Below are positions 11,027-22,150 of a stretch of DNA of 64,000 bases, piece by piece. Position 1 is the stretch's first letter. The number at the start of each line of letters is the position of its first letter. The translations under genes were made by a program, and so were the position numbers. The notes under the pieces are model-generated. The model saw only the letters and a program-made list of their open reading frames with translations, searched no databases and was not told the DNA's origin. The DNA comes from Aphelocoma coerulescens (Eukaryota; Chordata; Aves; Passeriformes; Corvidae): positions 372,001 to 436,000 of the forward strand of contig NW_027183804.1 of assembly GCF_041296385.1 (NCBI RefSeq). The letters are read 5' to 3'.

Positions 11027-11457
11027 AAAAAGGAGACAGAGGAGTCCTGTAACATTCTTCAACTCCAGGGAGAGGCCATGGGGCTTTTGCCATGGAGTCT
11101 CTCAAATGATTGCGGGATGCAGCTCCCTTCTGATGTTAAGTTCCTGGCAACAGCACCCTCTGAGGTACTCGGGAATTACAGACTTCCGGAACTGCCTACT
11201 CTACGCCCCCCTCTAATATGCACTCCCCTTTTGGAATGGAAAAGGAAGAAAACCAAACTATTCCTAATGCTGGGAAGTCTTTGCTGCCTTGCTCTAGGTT
11301 CAGGAATTTAGCAGGGCCTTGGCTGAGCAACAGTCTCTGTTGATTAGTAACAGTTTCTAGAACGAATACTTTCTTCTGTTACTTCCCTCCCTGTAAATTC
11401 CTAGCCTTGTCTAAGGAGAGATTGACACGGTCTCTTTGTAAAGACACATCTATCTTA
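11027..11457 (-). mobile_element. ERV-2 5' LTR
   Basis: Partner of 7,365-7,815; on the minus strand this is the upstream LTR. It lacks the 20-bp insertion of its partner. The sequence after it on the minus strand opens with TTGGTGGATG, which I cannot match confidently to a tRNA primer site. Confidence 0.68.
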
Positions 11458-11536
11458 CTCCTTTCACTCCCACACCTTCCTTGCGGTGGAACGGCTCTCC
11501 CCGGCACAGCACCTGGCACAAAACCCCCGTATACGC

Positions 11537-11592
11537 ACACACACACCTGCACTTACCCTGCACTCTACTGCACACACACACACACACACACC
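11537..11592 (+). repeat. (CA)n microsatellite
   Basis: Two CA runs, the longer at about 11,570-11,592. The inverted counterpart near 27,459-27,514 is a GT run with a slightly different repeat number, a normal slippage difference between arms. Confidence 0.85.
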
Positions 11593-11599
11593 TCCCGCA

Positions 11600-12840
11600 C
11601 ACTAACACCCCCTCCACATCCCCACCATGCTACTTGCAGTGGCCCCGCCCCTGCCATCCCCACCGGCTGGCAGCACCCACTCCTCGCATGCTTCCCCATG
11701 CCTTGCATTTCCTTGCTGCCCCCTCTGTAGCCTTCCCTCAACCTGCCTTTTCTCCCCTGCCTTGCACTGACTTGCTCACCCATCCCCCACCTGACTTCCT
11801 TTCACATTCGTCTAGGTCTGGCCTCATCTTTCCTTTTCCTTCTAGGACCCTCATTGCCTTGCCTCGCCTCGCAAAGCCACCACTTGCCTTGCCTTGCCCT
11901 TGAACCCCTCCCTTGCCTTGCATGACCTTGCTCACCCCTCCCCCACCTGGAATTCAACACCCCTTTTCAATGACATTTCTGGGCCTTGCCCTGCCCTTTC
12001 TGCTCCTCCGAGGAATCTCAAAGCTCTCAAGCATCTCCGGTGTTTCAGGATCCCATGAGAGGAAGACCAGGGGAGGACGCATGTTGCCACACTCATCTCT
12101 GTGGGCAGCCTTTGTCTGGGAGCAATCCTTGCATGTCTTGAACCTTGGAGGGGCAATTCACATTTTGCCCTTGAGCTCGGGGACCAGAAAGAGAGTTCTT
12201 TTGCATACAAGGGAAAGCAGGTAGCTCAAGTCTTTTAGGTACAGAGGAGAGATGACCCACGCGGGATCAAGGCCACACAGAGCACTTGGTCCTGGCCACT
12301 TTTGTGCACCAGCAGTCCTTGAATGTACTTCTCACCTGCCTTGCCTGGCCTTGCCTTGGCAACACAACACTTGCCTTGCCTTGCCCTGCTAGCCCTCTGT
12401 AGCCTTGCATTCCTTTGCAGGGCCCTGCCCCGCACATGACCTGCCTACTGTTTTCCTCCAGGGCCTTGGCTTGCTGAGCCCTTCCTGTTTCTGCCTGGCC
12501 TTCCCATCAGTGGCCCTTCCTTCCTACAGCCAGCCTTGCCTCTAACTTCTGGGCCTTCTCTTGCCTACCAGTCCATTTGCTTTCCCCTCACTGCTCTGGC
12601 CTTGCCTACCTCTCCCTTGACTTGCCCACAATTGCCTGCACTCGGTTTGCAGCGCCTTGCCTGCATGGAAGGCAAGGGAAAGAGTGGTAGGCCGGGCAAA
12701 GCAAAGCCAGCAAGTTGTAGGCAGTGCGAGGCAAGGCAGACGTAGGCAAAGGAAGCAGAGCAAGGGTACCTTAAGAAGAACTAGACAAGGCAAGGCCAAG
12801 AGACTCGGAGTGCCTTTCCTTGGGAAGGCAAGGACATAGT
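11600..12840. repeat. CCTTG/CAAGG low-complexity block
   Basis: Degenerate pentamer-like repetition of CCTTGCC with strong C+T skew from about 11,700 to 12,660. The skew then flips to GGCAAGG up to about 12,840. The turn sits on a near-hairpin (CCTTGCC at 12,655-12,661 against AGGCAAGG at 12,669-12,676). No gene is evident. Confidence 0.75.
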
Positions 12841-14160
12841 GCCAGTGTTGCTGGAGCAGATGTTAAGGTACTGTGGGGAGGAATAGTCCAGCAAGACATT
12901 TCTCTTCTGGCCCCTGTGCGTGTAGGGGCAATTGTTGGACATATTCAATACTGGAGGCGGATCAGTCGCTGGATGTGTTGTATTTTGGAGGAGGGGATGC
13001 CGTTTCTTTGGAGATGGGCTTGTAGTTGCTCTCTTTGGCAAGGAAGGCAGGTTTGGATGTGCACATCAGGTACTCCTAGGGATTTTAAAGGCTTTTCCCA
13101 ACAGGCAGAGCTCTCTCTGGCTTCGAGCTGTTGAGCTGTCAGTGGGAATGCAAAGGCCAAGCTCTTAAGCTATTTGTCCTGGTGCCTTCAGTGTGTGAGC
13201 AGTCCCTGGTGCCGTTGCCTTTGGATCCTGACTCTGGGAGAGGGAAGGCTTAGAATGGTACCTAGAGCTGAGAAGGAGAGTGCTGAGAACAGCGTGTGTG
13301 CTGCTAGTTTGAGGGGTGCAGGTGAAGTTGTAGGCAGCAAGATCTTCCTCAGCTGGCACTGTTTTGAGCCCTGTTTTTGCCAGATGGTTTCAAGTTGGTG
13401 GGCGGAATCTGCGAGAGGGAAAAGATTTGTTTGGGCCATTTGTTTGGTCTGGCTCTTGGAGTGTGGTGTAAAGAAGAGTGTGCTCTTGGAAGGGGAAGAT
13501 GAGGGCAACCTTTTTGTCCTGACACCGTTGATTTGAGTGCAGGGCCGTTTGCAAGTTGCCTCTGTCTGCCCTTGGGGTGGTTTCGAGCTGGGCCAGGTGC
13601 TTGGCCTTCTTTTGCAAGTCTGCAGCGCCGTCGTGTGGTTGTTTCCATGAGCGCTGACAGTGCCCGGCAAAAAGCGCTTGGCTGGCGCGGCCCCAGTCGT
13701 GTGGAAGCAGTTGGTGGAAGAGCTCCGCTGTGCATCCTGCCTCTTGGAGACATAAAAGGATGTAACCCTGCGCGTAGCGGGGAAGCAAGACGAATCTTTT
13801 CATTGTTGGCTGAGCAGTTTCTAAGCGGCAAAAGTAAAGGCAGTTTCAGCACGGCCTCTTTCTTTCAGAACCTTTTCTGTGCCATCATGAACATGTTCAA
13901 CATGCCACTCGCACCCGCTGAACTGCATCAAAGGCCCTGGAGATAGGCACTTCCTTCAAGCTCTCTGTAGCATCGTACCCTCCACCTCTGGCGGATCCCA
14001 AAGCCCTTCCAAACATCCAGCAGCTGCACGCAGAGAACAAGTGCTAAAACAAGGCGTTGGCCTTCCTAGTCCTTTTAAAGTCTGTGAACTAGGCGAAACA
14101 TTCCAGTGAGCAGCACTTTCCTTCGCAACTATATCTAGAGCATCATCACATTCTCTCCAA
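12841..14160. other. unassigned DNA between low-complexity block and satellite
   Basis: About 1.3 kb of mixed-composition DNA. Open frames up to 167 codons exist on both strands (for example 13,533-13,946 plus and 13,349-13,852 minus) and overlap each other. None matches a known family. The right arm (24,906-26,210) preserves it with an 18-bp deletion near 25,610 that breaks the frames, which argues against coding function. Confidence 0.5.
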
Positions 14161-14699
14161 GTGGGTAAGTCCACCCTTGCAGCGCAGCGTTTGCAGCCAC
14201 AGTTCGGACTGAGAGATAGGCCAGGTGAGAAAGCATTTCTTGACTATCCCTCTTCTCTGGAAGACTTGATACTCGCAGCGCAACCACGTCCACACACCTT
14301 CAGTGTGGCCAGGTTCAAGCAGCTAGAGCTCCCAGAGATGGGAGAGTCAGGAGAGACGGCGTTCCAAAAGTACCGTGTACTTACAGCAGCATTAAAACTG
14401 CACAGCAGTCTGCAGCACTGTAGACTGCGGCTTCTCCGACAGACGAGCCATCCCATTGTTGCCTCTCGCAGCCTGCTTGCTAGCTGCTCTCCTGAAGAAA
14501 AGAACTAGAAGAAAAAGCCAATGCTGGGCTGCACCTTCCCCTTGCCTTACGTAAAGCCACCTAAACTCCCCGCTGCACTCTCTACTTCCCCTCTCCTTGG
14601 AAGCAACCACTGTGTTTGCTGCATCTCGAAGCCTAAAGTTAAGCGCCAGTGGTTTTGGGGATGGTTGGAAGAGGGATAAGTAGTAGCACAAGTAAGTAG
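14161..14699 (+). repeat. satellite unit U0 (diverged, partial)
   Basis: Recognisably related to the second part of the standard unit (compare 15,745-16,093) but with many substitutions and indels. It is the outermost and most divergent member of the array. Its right-arm counterpart is 24,366-24,905. Confidence 0.7.
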
Positions 14700-16093
14700 T
14701 TGTTGAACTTCCTCCTTCTCAGTGCTAACGTGAATTGGGCAGGCAGGCGAGTGCTAGCCACGCTCCTTTCTCAGTTTGTACGCTGCGGACAGGAGTCCGG
14801 TGCTCTGCGCCTTCGTTCGGCCTCTTTAGTACCCATGTCGCTCTTTCATTCAGCCGGAGTCGAAGCGTCGTCTACTTCTCGCCCAGAGAGCACGGTGCCG
14901 GAAGAGAAATGCCCCAGCCGACTGCCCTTCCGAAACACACCAGGGCTATGCACTTTTCTCGCAGCGACATACAGCAGCACTTTCGGTCTTTTCTTGTCGT
15001 CCAAATGTAAAGGGAAAGATTCTCAGCAATGTCGGGCACAGAGAACAGTTTTAGGTCAACAAGCACGCCCAGAGCTTGCCCGCGACTCGTGGAAACTTGT
15101 GTTTGCACACATTCCAGTGGCAGCCCTCTTTCCTTTACAGCCTGCAGAGCGCCGTCAGATCGCGGTGCTCTCTGCACCTGCCTTCTCCCTTTCAAGTACC
15201 ACTGTGCAGAATATAGCCTTGCAGGAAGCAATGACGCGGATAGTCGTCTCGCAGAGAAGAACGTGCAAAGACGAAAAGATGTTCTTCTTTGCTCCTCCTC
15301 GTCGCCCAGATTGTGGTGCTGTACTGAAAGCCCTGGCCAGCGAAAGGCTAATCCAGCAAGTGTTTCTCACCTGATGCATTTCGCTGAGGGAGAGCTGAGG
15401 AAAATCCTTGCACAGCACACTGCGGATGCGTGCAGTACACATGCTGAAGAGCGGCAAAACTCAAAGCCATCGCTGGGCTTCAGTTCTGTCCAGACGGCAG
15501 AAGGCGAAGAACGAAGCAGCTGGGCACCGCGTTAACGTACTCAGTGGACCGAATTTCAAATGTCCAGCCAAGAGCTGCTTCACAAGCAGATTCAGCTGAG
15601 AATGCTCTGGATGGTTCACAAAGTAAGGCGTAGCCGTTGCACTCTATCACACTATCAGGCCAGAAGAAGTTTCTTACACCTTCAATGCTGCAGAGTCCAT
15701 GCAGCTGGAGCACACGCAGTAGGACGCGTCCAGATAGACGGCGTTCTTCAAGTACCCCCCTCCTCCAAGCAGCCTTGAAACTGAGCACAACACACTGCGG
15801 CTCGGGAGCTTCCTTCTCAGATAGACGTGCCGTCACGTTATTCACTCTCGCAGCTCCGTTGCCCACTAGCAGCAGGTGCTACCAAAGCAAAATGCTCCAG
15901 AAGTAAAAAGCACTGCTGAGCAAACCTTTTCCTTTGCCTCACGTAAAGCACTGTAAACTGTCCGCTGCACTCTTTATTTCCATTCTCCGCTGCATCTACC
16001 ACTGTCATCTCTGCATCTCGAAGCATAAAGCTCGGCACAATTCTTCCCAGGGAAAGCTGGAAGAGAAATAGGTAGCAGCACAAGTAGCTGCAA
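14700..16093 (+). repeat. satellite unit U1 (type A, 1,394 bp)
   Basis: First full unit. It shares its start with U0-like DNA, so its first ~180 bases differ from U2-U5, while the rest matches them closely. It contains a 224-codon open frame (14,700-15,374) whose C-terminal 170 or so codons recur in every unit. Confidence 0.85.
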
Positions 16094-17485
16094 GTGGAAC
16101 TTTTGTTTTCAACTGCTAACGTGAATCCGCAAAGAAGCGAGCGGCAGCCACGCTTCTTCTTGCAGCCTGTGCGATGCGCACACCAGCTCGGTGCTCTGCG
16201 CCCTCATTCGTATGCTCTTCGTACCATGTCGCGCTTTTCATTCTGCCGGAGTCGAAGCGTCGTCTACTTCTCGCCCGGAGAGCACGGTGCCGGAAGAGAA
16301 ATGCCCCAGCCGACTGCCCTTCCGAAACACACCAGGGCTATGCACTTTTCTCGCAGCGACATACAGCAGCACTTTCGGTCTTTTCTTGTCGTCCAAATGT
16401 AAAGGGAAAGATTCTCAGCAATGTCGGGCACAGAGAACAGTTTTAGGTCAACAAGCACGCCCAGAGCTTGCCCGCGACTCGTGGAAACTTGTGTTTGCAC
16501 ACATTCCAGTGGCAGCCCTCTTTCCTTTACAGCCTGCAGAGCGCCGTCAGATCGCGGTGCTCTCTGCACCTGCCTTCTCCCTTTCAAGTACCACTGCGCA
16601 GAATATAGCCTTGCAGGAAGCAATGACGCGGATAGTCGTCTCGCAGAGAAGAACGTGCAAAGACGAAAAGATGTTCTTCTTTGCTCCTCCTCGTCGCCCA
16701 GATTGTGGTGCTGTACTGAAAGCCATGGCCAGCGAAAGGCTAATCCAGCAAGTGTTTCTCACCTGATGCATTTCGCTGAGGGAGAGCTGAGGAAAATCCT
16801 TGCACAGCACACTGCGGATGCGTGCAGTACACATGCTGAAGAGCGGCAAAACTCAAAGCCATCGCTGGGCTTCAGTTCTGTCCAGACGGCAGAAGGCGAA
16901 GAACGAAGCAGCTGGGCACCGCGTTAACGTACTCAGTGGACCGAATTTCAAATGTCCAGCCAAGAGCTGCTTCACAAGCAGATTCAGCTGAGAATGCTCT
17001 GGATGGTTCACAAAGTAAGGCGTAGCCGTTGCACTCTATCACACTATCAGGCCAGAAGAAGTTTCTTACACCTTCAATGCTGCAGAGTCCATGCAGCTGG
17101 AGCACACGCAGTAGGACGCGTCCAGATAGACGGCGTTCTTCAAGTACCCCCCTCCTCCAAGCAGCCTTGAAACTGAGCACAACACACTGCGGCTCGGGAG
17201 CTTCCTTCTCAGATAGACGTGCCGTCACGTTATTCACTCTCGCAGCTCCGTTGCCCACTAGCAGCAGGTGCTACCAAAGCAAAATGCTCCAGAAGTAAAA
17301 AGCACTGCTGAGCAAACCTTTTCCTTTGCCTCACGTAAAGCACTGTAAACTGTCCGCTGCACTCTTTATTTCCATTCTCCGCTGCATCTACCACTGTCAT
17401 CTCTGCATCTCGAAGCATAAAGCTCGGCACAATTCTTCCCAGGGAAAGCTGGAAGAGAAATAGGTAGCAGCACAAGTAGCTGCAA
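16094..17485 (+). repeat. satellite unit U2 (type A, 1,392 bp)
   Basis: Type A is marked by ...GCACCGCGTTAAC (about 16,916-16,928) and GGATGGTTC further on. It is nearly identical to U4. Confidence 0.88.
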
Positions 17486-18876
17486 GTGGAACTTTTGTTT
17501 TCAACTGCTAACGTGAATCCGCAAAGAAGCGAGCGGCAGCCACGCTTCTTCTTGCAGCCTGTGCGATGCGCACACCAGCTCGGTGCTCTGCGCCCTCATT
17601 CGTATGCTCTTCGTACCATGTCGCGCTTTTCATTCTGCCGGAGTCGAAGCGTCGTCTACTTCTCGCCCGGAGAGCACGGTGCCGGAAGAGAAATGCCCCA
17701 GCCGACTGCCCTTCCGAAACACACCAGGGCTATGCACTTTTCTCGCAGCGACATACAGCAGCACTTTCGGTCTTTTCTTGTCGTCCAAATGTAAAGGGAA
17801 AGATTCTCAGCAATGTCGGGCACAGAGAACAGTTTTAGGTCAACAAGCACGCCCAGAGCTTGCCCGCGACTCGTGGAAACTTGTGTTTGCACACATTCCA
17901 GTGGCAGCCCTCTTTCCTTTACAGCCTGCAGAGCGCCGTCAGATCGCGGTGCTCTCTGCACCTGCCTTCTCCCTTTCAAGTACCACTGCGCAGAATATAG
18001 CCTTGCAGGAAGCAATGACGCGGATAGTCGTCTCGCAGAGAAGAACGTGCAAAGACGAAAAGATGTTCTTCTTTGCTCCTCCTCGTCGCCCAGATTGTGG
18101 TGCTGTACTGAAAGCCATGGCCAGCGAAAGGCTAATCCAGCAAGTGTTTCTCACCTGATGCATTTCGCTGAGGGAGAGCTGAGGAAAATCCTTGCACAGC
18201 ACACTGCGGATGCGTGCAGTACACATGCTGAAGAGCGGCAAAACTCAAAGCCATCGCTGGGCTTCAGTTCTGTCCAGACGGCAGAAGGCGAAGAACGAAG
18301 CAGCTGGGCACGGCGTTAACGTACTCAGTGGACCGAATTTCAAATGTCCAGCCAAAAGCTGCTTCATAAGCAGATTCAGCTGAGAATGCTCTGGCTGCTT
18401 CACAAAGTAAGGCGCAGCCGTTTCCATTCATCACACTACCTGGCCAGAAGCAGTATCCTACACCTTCAATGCTGCAGCGTCCATGCAGCTGGAGCACACG
18501 CAGTAGGACGCGTCGAGATAGAAGGCGGTCTTCAAGTACCCCCTTCTCCAAGCAGCCTTGAAACTGAGCACAACACACTGCGGCTCGGGAGCTTCCTTCT
18601 CAGATAGACGTGCCGTCACGTTATTCACTCTCGCAGCTCCGTTGCCCACTAGCAGCAGGTGCTACCAAAGCAAAATGCTCCAGAAGTAAAAAGCACTGCT
18701 GAGCAAACCTTTTCCTTTGCCTCACGTAAAGCACTGTAAACTGTCCGCTGCACTCTTTATTTCCATTCTCCGCTGCATCTACCACTGTCATCTCTGCATC
18801 TCGAAGCATAAAGCTCGGCACAATTCTTCCCAGGGAAAGCTGGAAGAGAAATAGGTAGCAGCACAAGTAGCTGCAA
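17486..18876 (+). repeat. satellite unit U3 (type B, 1,391 bp)
   Basis: Type B is marked by GCACGGCGTTAAC (about 18,308-18,320) and a block of substitutions through about 18,540 shared only with U5. It retains the 183 bp that U5 lacks. Confidence 0.88.
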
Positions 18877-20268
18877 GTGGAACTTTTGTTTTCAACTGCT
18901 AACGTGAATCCGCAAAGAAGCGAGCGGCAGCCACGCTTCTTCTTGCAGCCTGTGCGATGCGCACACCAGCTCGGTGCTCTGCGCCCTCATTCGTATGCTC
19001 TTCGTACCATGTCGCGCTTTTCATTCTGCCGGAGTCGAAGCGTCGTCTACTTCTCGCCCGGAGAGCACGGTGCCGGAAGAGAAATGCCCCAGCCGACTGC
19101 CCTTCCGAAACACACCAGGGCTATGCACTTTTCTCGCAGCGACATACAGCAGCACTTTCGGTCTTTTCTTGTCGTCCAAATGTAAAGGGAAAGATTCTCA
19201 GCAATGTCGGGCACAGAGAACAGTTTTAGGTCAACAAGCACGCCCAGAGCTTGCCCGCGACTCGTGGAAACTTGTGTTTGCACACATTCCAGTGGCAGCC
19301 CTCTTTCCTTTACAGCCTGCAGAGCGCCGTCAGATCGCGGTGCTCTCTGCACCTGCCTTCTCCCTTTCAAGTACCACTGCGCAGAATATAGCCTTGCAGG
19401 AAGCAATGACGCGGATAGTCGTCTCGCAGAGAAGAACGTGCAAAGACGAAAAGATGTTCTTCTTTGCTCCTCCTCGTCGCCCAGATTGTGGTGCTGTACT
19501 GAAAGCCATGGCCAGCGAAAGGCTAATCCAGCAAGTGTTTCTCACCTGATGCATTTCGCTGAGGGAGAGCTGAGGAAAATCCTTGCACAGCACACTGCGG
19601 ATGCGTGCAGTACACATGCTGAAGAGCGGCAAAACTCAAAGCCATCGCTGGGCTTCAGTTCTGTCCAGACGGCAGAAGGCGAAGAACGAAGCAGCTGGGC
19701 ACCGCGTTAACGTACTCAGTGGACCGAATTTCAAATGTCCAGCCAAGAGCTGCTTCACAAGCAGATTCAGCTGAGAATGCTCTGGATGGTTCACAAAGTA
19801 AGGCGTAGCCGTTGCACTCTATCACACTATCAGGCCAGAAGAAGTTTCTTACACCTTCAATGCTGCAGAGTCCATGCAGCTGGAGCACACGCAGTAGGAC
19901 GCGTCCAGATAGACGGCGTTCTTCAAGTACCCCCCTCCTCCAAGCAGCCTTGAAACTGAGCACAACACACTGCGGCTCGGGAGCTTCCTTCTCAGATAGA
20001 CGTGCCGTCACGTTATTCACTCTCGCAGCTCCGTTGCCCACTAGCAGCAGGTGCTACCAAAGCAAAATGCTCCAGAAGTAAAAAGCACTGCTGAGCAAAC
20101 CTTTTCCTTTGCCTCACGTAAAGCACTGTAAACTGTCCGCTGCACTCTTTATTTCCATTCTCCGCTGCATCTACCACTGTCATCTCTGCATCTCGAAGCA
20201 TAAAGCTCGGCACAATTCTTCCCAGGGAAAGCTGGAAGAGAAATAGGTAGCAGCACAAGTAGCTGCAA
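18877..20268 (+). repeat. satellite unit U4 (type A, 1,392 bp)
   Basis: Same type-specific bases as U2. Together with one B unit it makes the 2,783-bp dimer that copy 2 of the 43-kb unit lacks. Confidence 0.88.
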
Positions 20269-21477
20269 GTGGAACTTTTGTTTTCAACTGCTAACGTGAA
20301 TCCGCAAAGAAGCGAGCGGCAGCCACGCTTCTTCTTGCAGCCTGTGCGATGCGCACACCAGCTCGGTGCTCTGCGCCCTCATTCGTATGCTCTTCGTACC
20401 ATGTCGCGCTTTTCATTCTGCCGGAGTCGAAGCGTCGTCTACTTCTCGCCCGGAGAGCACGGTGCCGGAAGAGAAATGCCCCAGCCGACTGCCCTTCCGA
20501 AACACACCAGGGCTATGCACTTTTCTCGCAGCGACATACAGCAGCACTTTCGGTCTTTTCTTGTCGTCCAAATGTAAAGGGAAAGATTCTCAGCAATGTC
20601 GGGCACAGAGAACAGTTTTAGGTCAACAAGCACGCCCAGAGCTTGCCCGCGACTCGTGGAAACTTGTGTTTGCACACATTCCAGTGGCAGCCCTCTTTCC
20701 TTTACAGCCTGCAGAGCGCCGTCAGATCGCGGTGCTCTCTGCACCTGCCTTCTCCCTTTCAAGTACCACTGCGCAGAATATAGCCTTGCAGGAAGCAATG
20801 ACGCGGATAGTCGTCTCGCAGAGAAGAACGTGCAAAGACGAAAAGATGTTCTTCTTTGCTCCTCCTCGTCGCCCAGATTGTGGTGCTGTACTGAAAGCCA
20901 TGGCCAGCGAAAGGCTAATCCAGCAAGTGTTTCTCACCTGATGCATTTCGCTGAGGGAGAGCTGAGGAAAATCCTTGCACAGCACACTGCGGATGCGTGC
21001 AGTACACATGCTGAAGAGCGGCAAAACTCAAAGCCATCGCTGGGCTTCAGTTCTGTCCAGACCGCAGAAGGCGAAGAACGAAGCAGCTGGGCACGGCGTT
21101 AACGTACTCAGTGGACCGAATTTCAAATGTCCAGCCAAAAGCTGCTTCATAAGCAGATTCAGCTGAGAATGCTCTGGCTGCTTCACAAAGTAAGGCGCAG
21201 CCGTTTCCATTCATCACACTACCTGGCCAGAAGCAGTATCCTACACCTTCAATGCTGCAGCGTCCATGCAGCTGGAGCACACGCAGTAGGACGCGTCGAG
21301 ATAGAAGGCGGTCTTCAAGTACCCCCTTCTCCAAGCAGCCTTGAAACTGAGCACAACACACTGCGGCTCGGGAGCTTCCTTCTCAGATAGACGTGCCGTC
21401 ACGTTATTCACTCTCGCAGCACAATTCTTCCCAGGGAAAGCTGGAAGAGAAATAGGTAGCAGCACAAGTAGCTGCAA
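20269..21477 (+). repeat. satellite unit U5 (type B, 183-bp deletion)
   Basis: Type B unit of 1,209 bp. At about 21,419 the sequence jumps from CTCTCGCAG directly to CACAATTC, removing 183 bp present in other units, with about 2 bp of microhomology. One further difference from U3 is C at 21,063 where U3 has G at 18,280. Confidence 0.88.
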
Positions 21478-22110
21478 GTGGAACTTTTGTTTTCAACTGC
21501 TAACGTGAATCCGCAAAGAAGCGAGCGGCAGCCACGCTTCTTCTTGCAGCCTGTGCGATGCGCACACCAGCTCGGTGCTCTGCGCCCTCATTCGTATGCT
21601 CTTCGTACCATGTCGCGCTTTTCATTCTGCCGGAGTCGAAGCGTCGTCTACTTCTCGCCTGAGAGCACGGTGCCGGCAGAGAAACGCTCCGGGCTTCTGC
21701 CTCTGCCGAAACACGCCTGGGCTATCCCTCTCAGCGTTAAGTAGCACAAAATGCTGTCTGCGTTGTGGTCTTAATCTTAAGGGAAAGATTCTCGGCTTCG
21801 GCTAGCACAGAGAACTTTGCTGGGACAATACATGTGTTTTATTATCCTTTCTCGCAAGAAGACTATGGTGCTTCTTTGGAACTGTTGGCCAGTGTAAGGC
21901 TAATCCAGCAAGTGCTTCTCTCCTGACACATTTCTCTGAGCGAGAGCTTCGGCGGACAGTTGGGCTCTGCGAAGCAGAAAGTCTGTGCTTGCACGTAGCG
22001 CTGAGGAGAATCTGTGCACAGCGCGCTCTGGATGCGTGCAGTACACACACTAAAGAGAGCCAAAGCTCAATGTCTCAGTTCTGTCCAGCGCCGGAAATTG
22101 AGAAGAACGC
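21478..22110 (+). repeat. satellite unit U6 (diverging, truncated at centre)
   Basis: The first ~180 bases match U2-U5 almost perfectly. Divergence then rises steeply from about 21,660, and later parts (21,870-22,060) are only loosely similar to the standard unit. The array ends here at the palindrome centre. Confidence 0.75.
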
Positions 22111-22150
22111 AGCCCCAGAGCTCTGGGCTGGAGTGTGCGATGGTTATGAG
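22110..22150. other. palindrome centre
   Basis: On the left side satellite sequence reads forward up to about 22,100. From about 22,150 the same family reads in reverse (22,150-22,310 is the reverse complement of sequence like 15,290-15,450). The turning point lies in a short non-symmetric segment between them. The base is approximate because the flanking satellite units are diverged. Confidence 0.65.

Larger units (their letters stand above)
7365..11457 (-). mobile_element. ERV-2 provirus, internally deleted (left arm)
   Basis: Two LTRs of the same family in the same orientation (7,365-7,815 and 11,027-11,457) flank about 3.2 kb that keeps integrase and env pieces on the minus strand but no gag, protease or reverse transcriptase. 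Its integrase and env motifs place it in the same gammaretrovirus-like group as ERV-1. It is at the same place in the right arm (27,594-31,686) and in unit 2 (50,782-54,874), so it inserted before the arms and the 43-kb units were duplicated. Confidence 0.8.
5627..22110. repeat. palindrome left arm, unit 1
   Basis: Reverse complement of the right arm. Paired coordinates sum to about 39,050-39,068 between 6,361 and 14,700. Outside the ERV-1 insertion they sum to about 49,127-49,147. Arm identity looks like about 99% in the stretches compared by eye, with small indels such as about 18 bp missing from the right arm near 25,610 and about 20 bp missing near 42,885. The arm contains the CpG island, ERV-2, low-complexity DNA and the satellite array. 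Confidence 0.9.

Noticed and set aside
13349..13852. 167-codon frame and overlapping frames near 13.2-13.9 kb
   Set aside because: The right-arm copy has an 18-bp deletion that changes the frame content, no family is recognised, and frames on the two strands overlap.
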